Of a stretch of 64,000 nucleotides of DNA, positions 56,942 to 64,000 are shown piece by piece. The notes beneath the pieces were generated by a model. That model had not been told where the DNA came from. It was given only the letters and a program-made list of their open reading frames with translations, and did not search any database. The stretch is from Anaspis maculata (lineage: Eukaryota; Arthropoda; Insecta; Coleoptera; Scraptiidae). The stretch spans positions 38,525,745 to 38,589,744 of the forward strand of contig OX421962.1 in the NCBI GenBank assembly GCA_949128115.1, written 5' to 3'. Both the position numbers and the translations under genes were made by a program. Within the stretch, counting starts at the first letter, position 1; every line of letters begins with the position of its first letter.

Positions 56942-57181
56942 CATTTTCATAGACCTTAGCCGTAATAGTAACAGCAACGCTTACGTTAGTGTAGAAGTTT
57001 GGAACTCTACATTTGATGCGTGAGGCCGAGAGCACGAAGAAATCAGGTTGCCGGCGCCGGAGCCCGAAATCGGTAGCCTACTTTCATTGTATTCTTGGCC
57101 TCACACATGACATGTACAGGTCCGAGCTTCTACACCAACGTTAGCGTTGTCGTTACTGTTGCGGTTGAAGTCTATGAAAAT
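56942..57181. mobile_element. 240-bp inverted-repeat element with CATTTTCATAGAC ends
   Basis: The left arm (CATTTTCATAGACCTTAGCC, GTTAGTGTAGAAG, GCGTGAGGCCGAGA) is mirrored by the right arm (TTGGCCTCACACATGACA, CTTCTACACCAACGTTAGCG, GTCTATGAAAATG). The arms are about 90 bp around a GC-rich centre. The ends may extend a few bases further. It is non-coding. Confidence 0.7.
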
Positions 57182-57491
57182 GGCACTTTAGGGGTTGGCC
57201 TTGATCAATGATGAATCATCTGAAACTCGTCCAAAAAGGAAATTCCGTAATCATTGATTAGCCTAATTAATTTTTCTGATACCTACACATCTAAGAATAC
57301 TATGGAAAACTCAAAGAAGAATCAAACCTTTCAAACAGCATTAAAATAAAATCGGTTGCAGCAAACAAGCAAAAGTAACAAGTATATGGTGTAAACAGGA
57401 CAGATGGGTCCCTACCAATATTCTTAAATAAAACACCCGTATTTATGTAACTAAAAGGTGTAACAGCAACTTGTTTGTATAATTGTATGTA

Positions 57492-60400
57492 CAGCGTGTT
57501 CAACAATGATTGTCCTTGCCGCCTTTTCGAAATTTTGCCCGCATTAGACATGCGCCGCTTCAATGAAATCATTTTGGAATATCGTAGTAGCGAAATTGAT
57601 AGACGTCACGTCACACTGAATGATAAAAAATCTGAGGTTAACAGTGACGGCATTGACGGCTGATTCATTCCCGTTCGCAGATATTTTTTCCTTAAGCATC
57701 CGCCCGAGTTCTCCCGCCTTACCGAGTGCTCGCTATACCAAGTCCTCCGCCTTACCAAGTCCTCATTGGGGACGCGCTGTGCGCCAGGCTGCGCGAGCCG
57801 GCACCATGCAGCTTCATACGTATCGCAAGTTTGCGCGCCAAATCAAACAGGTACAGTGTTGTAGTAGATATAGCCCAGGAATTTTAGGTTTTGAACCTCA
57901 ATAAAACTGGAAAGGAGCTGGATTTTTGCATACAGGCTCTCTAAGGTGTCTTGAATATCCCACTGAAATTCCCAAACTTTCCCATGTGCGCGTATTGGTT
58001 TTTTTTTTAGGGTAAAGATCTGATGCACATTCTTGCTGGAAACATCCAGTTTGACTCGGAGAAAGTTGAAATTTAGTATGCACACTTGATAAAGCGTGCC
58101 GAACAATATGTGAAAGTTTCGAAACTTTTTTTTGTACGTGTCATGTCTTTTTAGAGAGAGGGGTAAAAAATCTCTTATCGCAGTACAGATCACAGTTGGC
58201 GCCGAGGAAGGCTGAAAATTTGCGTAGAGACCCAGCAGACTGTGTCGAATAAAATCCTGATTTTTCCCAAACTCTCCCATTCAAACTTCATGTTTTCTTA
58301 AGACAGAGGGTGAAGAACACATTCCCGCAAAAATTGTTTGTTACAAGCTGAGAAGAGCTGAAAATTTGTGATAGCCTGTAGTTTCAGATTCGCTCTGCTG
58401 CTATCAGCGTTGTATGCTCTCTGTCTCTGTGTTTTTTTTTCAGCCCTGCCTAGATGTCGTTTGGTTGTAGGTTTTCCTTTTACCACCGAGGAAACAAAAG
58501 TAATTGGCATTGAAATGATATACGAGTTATATTTCAAACTATACGAGCCGAATGCAAAGCAGGAGACTTCGAGGAATGGAAGAAAGATTTTGAACTTTAA
58601 TCCAAGATGAACCAGACTGTACAGGTGGTCCATCCTAGCGTAATCATCCCATAACAGTCTTACCGTTCAAGATAGAGAAAAATATGTAGGACAAAAGTTA
58701 TATGGTTTGATGAGACCTATATCCTAAAATTATTTCCAGCTATACAGGTGTCCCATTTTGACGGGACTAACGGAACGTCATTTTTTTATATGGAACACCC
58801 TATTTTTTTTCTATTCAGCTTTTTCAACTGTCTTTTTTCCTGTATTTTTGTTTTTTCAATGTGTGTGCTACCAACTAAAAATAGAAAACTGGAAAAAATC
58901 GCATTTTCACAGTTTTCTTAAAAAAATCGTAGCGGCCTTGCTTCTTGAAAACTAAGGGATGAAACTTGACATGGTGATAGTCAAGTCAAAGACTAAAATC
59001 TCAATGTCAAAATATGCGATGTTTTGATACAGGGTGTTCACAAAAAAAAACAAACTTTATAATTTTCAAAGTATAATAACTATTTTTTTTAAACGGCATG
59101 CCCCTGATTTTATAACGTTATCTGATAGCTTTTTTTTTCCTCTTTTATTTTTACTAGAGGCACCCCACCCTTATACTCCATTTTTTCGAGATAAACGTAA
59201 ATTTTCACAAAATTTGCTAATTTTTTTGGCTTTTCCCCAAAAATTGAGTTGGCCGTGATGAATGACAGACAAGCCAAATAGTACGCAGCGCAGCTCTCAG
59301 TTAGTCAGTCTGAATATTTTCGAACTAAGAAAAATGACTTTACGCGAGAGGCAATGATTGATATGATAATCTGGTATTAATCCAGATATCCAGAGGATTC
59401 CACTTTGTTGTCTTTTTGCGTTGAAGCCATTTTTTTTTTTTGGTCGACAATATTCAGACTGACTAACTGACAGCTGCGTACCATTTGGCTTGTCTGTCAT
59501 TCATCACGGCCAAGTCAGTTTTTGAAAAAAAAAACAAAAAAAAAATAGCAAAATTTTGTGACAATTTCCGATTATCTCAAAAAAAAAACAGTTTAGGGTG
59601 GGGTGCCCCTAGTAAAAATGAAAGGATGAAAAAAGCTATCAGATAACGTTATAAAATCAGGGGCATGCCATTTGAAAAAAAAATAGTTATGATACTTTGA
59701 AAATTATAAAGTTTGATTTTTTTTGTGAACGCCCTGTAACAAAAAATCGCAATTTTTTGACATTGAGATTCTGGTCTTTGACTGACTTGACTATCACCGC
59801 GTCAAATTTCATCCCTTAGTTTCGAAAAGCAAGGCCGCTACGATTTTTTCAAAAAAAACTGTGAAAAAGCGATTTTTTCCAGTTTTCTATTTTTAGTTGG
59901 TAGCACTGCCACACAATTAAAAAAACGAAAATACAGGTATAAGACAGTTGAAGAAGCTGAACAGAAAAATGCCAAAAAATATAGGTGTTCCATTTAAAAA
60001 AAAATGACGTTTCGTTAATCCCGTCAAAATGGGACACCTGTATAACTGGAAATAATTTTAGGTTATAGGTCTCATCAAACCATATAACTTTTATCCTACA
60101 TCTTTTTCTCTATCTTGAACGGTAAGACTGCTATGGGATGATTACGCTAGGATGGACCACCTATACAGTCTGGTTCATCTTGGATTAAAATTCAAAATCT
60201 TTCTCCCATGCCTCGAAGTCTCCTGCTTCGCATTCGGCTCGTATAGTTTGAAATATATACTTGTATATCGAGTCGTATATCATTCCATTGCCAATTACTT
60301 TTGTTTCCTCGATGGTAAAAATAAAACCTTCAAACAAACGACATCTATCTAGGCAGGACTGAGAAAAAAACACAGAGACAGAGAGCACACAACGCTGATA

Positions 60401-60862
60401 GCAGCAGAGTGAATTTAAAACTACAGGCTATCATGATTTATAATAATTACGACAGTCGTATATCTACTACAACCTACAACACTCTGATTTGGCGCGCAAA
60501 CTTGCGATACATATGAAACTGCATGGTGCCGGCTCGCGCAGCCTGGCGCACCACAGCGCGTCCCCAATGAGGACTTGGTAAGGCGGAGGACTTGGTATAG
60601 CGAGCACTCGGTAAGGCGGGAGAACTCGGGCGGATGCTTAAGGAAAAAATATCTGCTTCCCGTTCCGTCAGGTTGCTTGTTCACTTTTTACCAGCAGTCA
60701 GAGCCGTCACTGTTAGCCTCAAATTTGATATCAGTCAGTGTGACGTGACGTCTATCAACTTCGTTACTACGGTATTCCAAAATGATTTCATTGAAGCGGC
60801 GCATGTCTAATGCGGGCCAAATTCCGAAAAGGCGGCAAGGACAATCATTGTTGAACACGCTG
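57492..60862. mobile_element. Giant foldback element (3.37 kb) with TA duplication
   Basis: Ends CAGCGTGTTCAACAATGATT and the mirror AATCATTGTTGAACACGCTG are flanked by TA (57490-57491 and 60863-60864). The left arm (57492 to about 59318) and right arm (about 59450 to 60862) are inverted copies. Strongly conserved blocks include CATTAGACATGCGCCGCTTC, CATTGGGGACGCGCTGTGCG and TACAGGTGTCCCATTTTGAC. The loop is about 130 bases. The arms differ in length because the left one carries an extra 0.5-kb tandem segment at 57873-58369. All frames lie in mirrored sequence and none encodes a recognisable transposase. Confidence 0.9.
57909..58370 (-). repeat. Diverged tandem array, about 146-bp unit, left arm only
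   Basis: Unit starts at about 57912, 58057, 58205 and 58351 share a GAGRARRGCTGAAAATTTGC-like beginning. Later in the units come TTCCCAAACTYTCCCAT and AGAGRGGGTRAARAA-like blocks. Three units and a partial fourth are present. The array is absent from the mirrored position in the right arm. Confidence 0.65.
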
Positions 60863-60865
60863 TAT

Positions 60866-62433
60866 ATTATGATTCATGAAACTTCCAAAACAATATCACA
60901 CCCAAAGGTATAGCGACAGGTACTTCGGTTGGAGCATTTTCCAAGAGAAAACAACGTGCAGCAGTCTTGTTAGTAACTGCACCTCTCCGTTTCAGCAACA
61001 ATAATTGTATTGTTTTCGGTTTTCTTGTTTCTTGCGCATCCTAAAACGCGGAAATGTCTAATTATCTGAACGGGCACATGCACTAAACTACAAGACGAAA
61101 CTTCCAGATATGGAAACTCGCAAACTTTGTATGTTTGTATGCATGTCTGTGCTCCGGTGTGAGAACTGTGAGATCCCGCGACACGGCAAAGTTCCACCAC
61201 TCTTCTCTATAATGCAGCCGAGCAGTCAGAGCTTTGGCAATTTGTTGAATTTAACTTTTAAAGTTGAAACTTAGTCGGATGGCCGGTTAATTCGAGTAAT
61301 ATCGAGTGAATTTTCATTGAAATTGCAGCGAACGGGAGCTCTGCAGCCGAGAGCACAAAAGGAGAGTTATCTGTAATTTATTCAATCGATTGGCGTATCA
61401 TGATGGGTGCTGCAGTTAGCTTAGATCCAGAGCAGGGTCGGGATGGTAATTTCGATTTGCCATCTGTAACAAAGTTGCACATGACTGAATGCACTTGCAA
61501 TTACGTGTAGGAAATGTTTATTTAATACTGGAGCGGCAGTTTTTGGTACATCAATCTGTGATCAATCTCTAATATCCTGGTGTTTCTTTGTACGCAGATA
61601 AAGCTATAGGTACCTTTAGCGAAACAAAAAACTGAACGACAGATGAATGACATTTTACATGTTTTTCTTGAGAATAAAGCTTCAGTGTTATCCAGATGCT
61701 GGAGAACGATCCCTTTAGCGTTGCTGTACGAACCTTGAATTTTTCAGTATGCGAACGACTCGCGTTTTGGAGAAAATTAAAATCACCTACTAATGACATC
61801 TGTCGTTCAGATTTTGGTGTCATCGATAGTAGGTACCTAGTACCTACCTATATGAGGGAACAGAATCTGGAAAGTCCTGCAATCCTGACTTGATAATAAT
61901 ATGTTTCTCTTCATCGTGTGATCGGATGAGCATCAGTATGTGATAGGGTAAGCGTAGGTCTTGTCTAAATTAACATAATCAAAATTTGAACATTAAAACA
62001 TAACAGTAGTGATTTGTCCCTAAAAACTGATGATAGGGTGATTGTATGTAGAGGGAGTTTATGGCAAACTGTCAATAGTGTCATTGTCATCTGTCAAGTT
62101 TCATCCATGTCGGAGTCAACGTCAACCGGACTAACCTTACTAAATACTGTCATTTTGACGTGTTTTGTTCACACGCTTTTTTATACGGCGTTTACGAGAT
62201 CGAGATTGTGATTTCTAATAATTCTAACAATGCCTTACACCTGTTATGTGCCCCAATGCAATTCCCTAACAAACGTCAAAACATAACTCGATCCTTGCGC
62301 TGCCTGCCGGTGATCAGGTGAACGAATTTCATCTGATCACAAGCACGCAATCACAAAAATTTCCAATACTTGACAATAATTGTTTCCAGACTTTTGGCCG
62401 TCACTGTATCTACAGCGTTTAATTCCGTTCGCC
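60866..62433. other. Non-coding stretch, no gene recognised
   Basis: Short frames only. A GTAGGTACCTAGTACCTACC cluster lies at 61829-61850. No repeats were matched elsewhere apart from this motif. Confidence 0.4.
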
Positions 62434-63093
62434 AATAGAGTATTATACTTTTGAAAAAAAATATTTTTTTCGATGGAATCAAAAACTATATTGAAAAATA
62501 ACTGACCCGTATTTTTTTATTCAGCCAAAAATGGTATCGTTTGGCCGCAATAAATAAACGAAATTCCTATATTCCGCCTATTTCTGACGTCATTTACACA
62601 GGCAGTATAGGCGATGACTCGCTGTGACGTCAGAACTAGTTGATGTTATTTATTTATTGCGCCCAAACGATGAAGTTTTTGACTGATTATTACATACAAC
62701 GCCCTTGATTATTAGACCTACAAGGATAATATTCACTTATCTAAATCCCACTGTCAATAGCAACGGAATAAAATTCATGTAAACAACAAAATCTGACAGC
62801 TGTCACTTCGGACTTATTTTATGTAATAATCTTCAAAATATCACTCGTGCTCGAGATTTTCCCAGATAATTTTGGCCAGGCGTTTCCCTCGGGCTGATTG
62901 TCCCTGGATAAATGCCCTCCTCCTACGGAGTCGGGCATTTATCGCTACAATCAGCACTCGCGATCGCCTGACCAAAATTATCGTGAAAATCTAAGCACTT
63001 GTGATATTACTGTTGATTAAAAACACTCGGGTCAATGATTTTTCAATGTAGTTTCCATTTCAATCAAAAAATTTTTTAGTATAATACTCCATT
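62434..63093. mobile_element. Palindromic MITE copy B with AGTATTATACT ends, carrying a nested insert
   Basis: The ends AATAGAGTATTATACT and AGTATAATACTCCATT, and the inner blocks (TTGGCCGCAATAAATAAACG, TGACGTCA twice, TTGCGCCCAAACGATG), match 6179-6503 in opposite orientation. The right arm is split between GACTGA and AAACACTCGGGTCAA by an insert at about 62688-63020. Confidence 0.8.
62688..63020. mobile_element. Nested insert with GATAATTTTGGCCAGGCG palindrome
   Basis: This segment is missing from the otherwise matching copy at 6179-6503. Its right part (62837-63009) is a palindrome: TCTGATAATTTTGGCCAGG-type sequence on the left against GCCTGACCAAAATTATCG on the right. It contains TGGATAAATGCCCTCCTCCT, matching the element at 29238-29418. 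Its left part is bounded by TTATTACATA and TATGTAATAA. Confidence 0.65.
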
Positions 63094-64000
63094 TTGAATA
63101 AGTACCTGATCTTGCTTGATTCAACCAGCTTTTTATGGGAAGGCAAACGTTAGTGTGTGGTTAGTTGTTGTTGTTTAATGATTTTTTGCTACAAATCGAC
63201 CAAATTCAAACGTTTCCTGTACAAAGCCTGTAACTATCCCAAACGAGCGACAATGAACGCTCGTTCGTATACATCTAAGCTCCAGCAGCAACACGAATCA
63301 ATATGAAAAGCTTGGCGCTTTGGTCCACACGCCGATTTAAAAAACTGCCAAAGTGACAAATCGCCAAACTGTAATAATTGGTTTTCTATAACTTTTATCG
63401 CTCCTCCTTTTGGCCGTTCCCCTATATCTTTTACCCGCGCTGGCAAACTTGCAAACAGTTATGTTTTATATTATGTTATTTTCTAGCAGACCATCATCGC
63501 GCTGTTTTCAGAGCTGAAATGGGCCGTGAAATATAACGCACTTGAAAAAACTATGCTCCCTTACATTTTTCACCACTTTTCTTTGTATAACTTAACATAA
63601 TTTTTACCCGCCTCGTATACCCGCGCGCAATGCCAGAGCTCGCCTCTCCATCGAATTCGAATAAATCAGAGCTCCATGTATGGCGATGCCGAACAAACTC
63701 TACATATTATAAGTAAAGAGGGGTTTCTTCCTGAATTTCTGATGAATTTTTTATCGATCCTCGCCTGCAGAATGGTCTATTAGATACAGCCGAGCCATAT
63801 TTCACAACCGTGTTCATGATGCCGTGGGTGGGCACGAGTGTTACCTGTAAGGTAGGTCGGTACCAAAATCTTGATTGTTGATGTTACAGTCTACAGAAAC
63901 ACTTCTTCCATTTTCAGTTTCAGACTTGCCGTAACAAAATATAATGCAAAAAACACTTTATTTTGGGTAAATTTGCATCAGTCTCCAGACTTCATTCTCC
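63094..64000. other. Non-coding stretch, no gene recognised
   Basis: Short frames only. The DNA continues to the window edge without a recognisable feature. Confidence 0.4.

Noticed and set aside
57843..58280. 145-codon minus frame inside the giant foldback element
   Set aside because: It coincides with the 146-bp tandem array in one arm, has no domain, and is absent from the other arm.

Overview
The window reads as intergenic or intronic DNA from an insect. It is AT-rich, holds no bacterial-style gene clusters, and is dense with eukaryotic transposons: non-LTR, Ty3/gypsy LTR, TA-inserting, hAT, MULE-like and Helitron-like. Short GTAGGTACCTAC-type motifs are scattered throughout. A hemipteran such as a whitefly or aphid would fit, but the species cannot be fixed from the sequence. 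No complete host gene was found.

The only long, well-formed coding unit is a non-LTR retrotransposon on the + strand (about 10.85-15.11 kb). ORF1 has a PHD-like zinc finger, a coiled coil and a basic C-terminal domain, and is broken by one in-frame UGA. ORF2 is intact, with an APE-type endonuclease and a reverse transcriptase. The ORFs overlap at a TAATG stop/start. The 3' end carries AATAAA and a (TTGAAT)3 tail.

The rest is mostly non-autonomous mobile DNA. Long palindromic (foldback) elements lie at 3.1-4.0, 6.7-10.1 (three in a row), 17.7-20.2, 36.7-37.6, 40.5-42.7 (with two younger TA elements at its apex) and 57.5-60.9 kb. Shorter inverted-repeat elements, many flanked by TA, lie at 1.6, 4.4, 39.0, 41.3, 44.5, 45.4, 54.6 and 55.4 kb. 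Others with clean boundaries are a MULE-like element with a perfect 10-bp duplication (20.26-22.24 kb), a hAT element with a perfect 8-bp duplication (45.52-46.50 kb), a Helitron-like element (22.59-23.54 kb), and two solo LTRs of one family in opposite orientation (34.2 and 53.1 kb). A decayed Ty3/gypsy pol lies at 48.8-50.6 kb.

Between these blocks are stretches of higher-complexity, locally GC-richer DNA (about 30.2-31.6, 35.0-36.7, 42.8-44.1, 46.8-48.1 and 52.1-52.9 kb). They have no convincing coding content and may be regulatory DNA of a host gene outside the window. Two short reading frames (25.2 and 37.9 kb, both minus strand) are listed as weak exon candidates.
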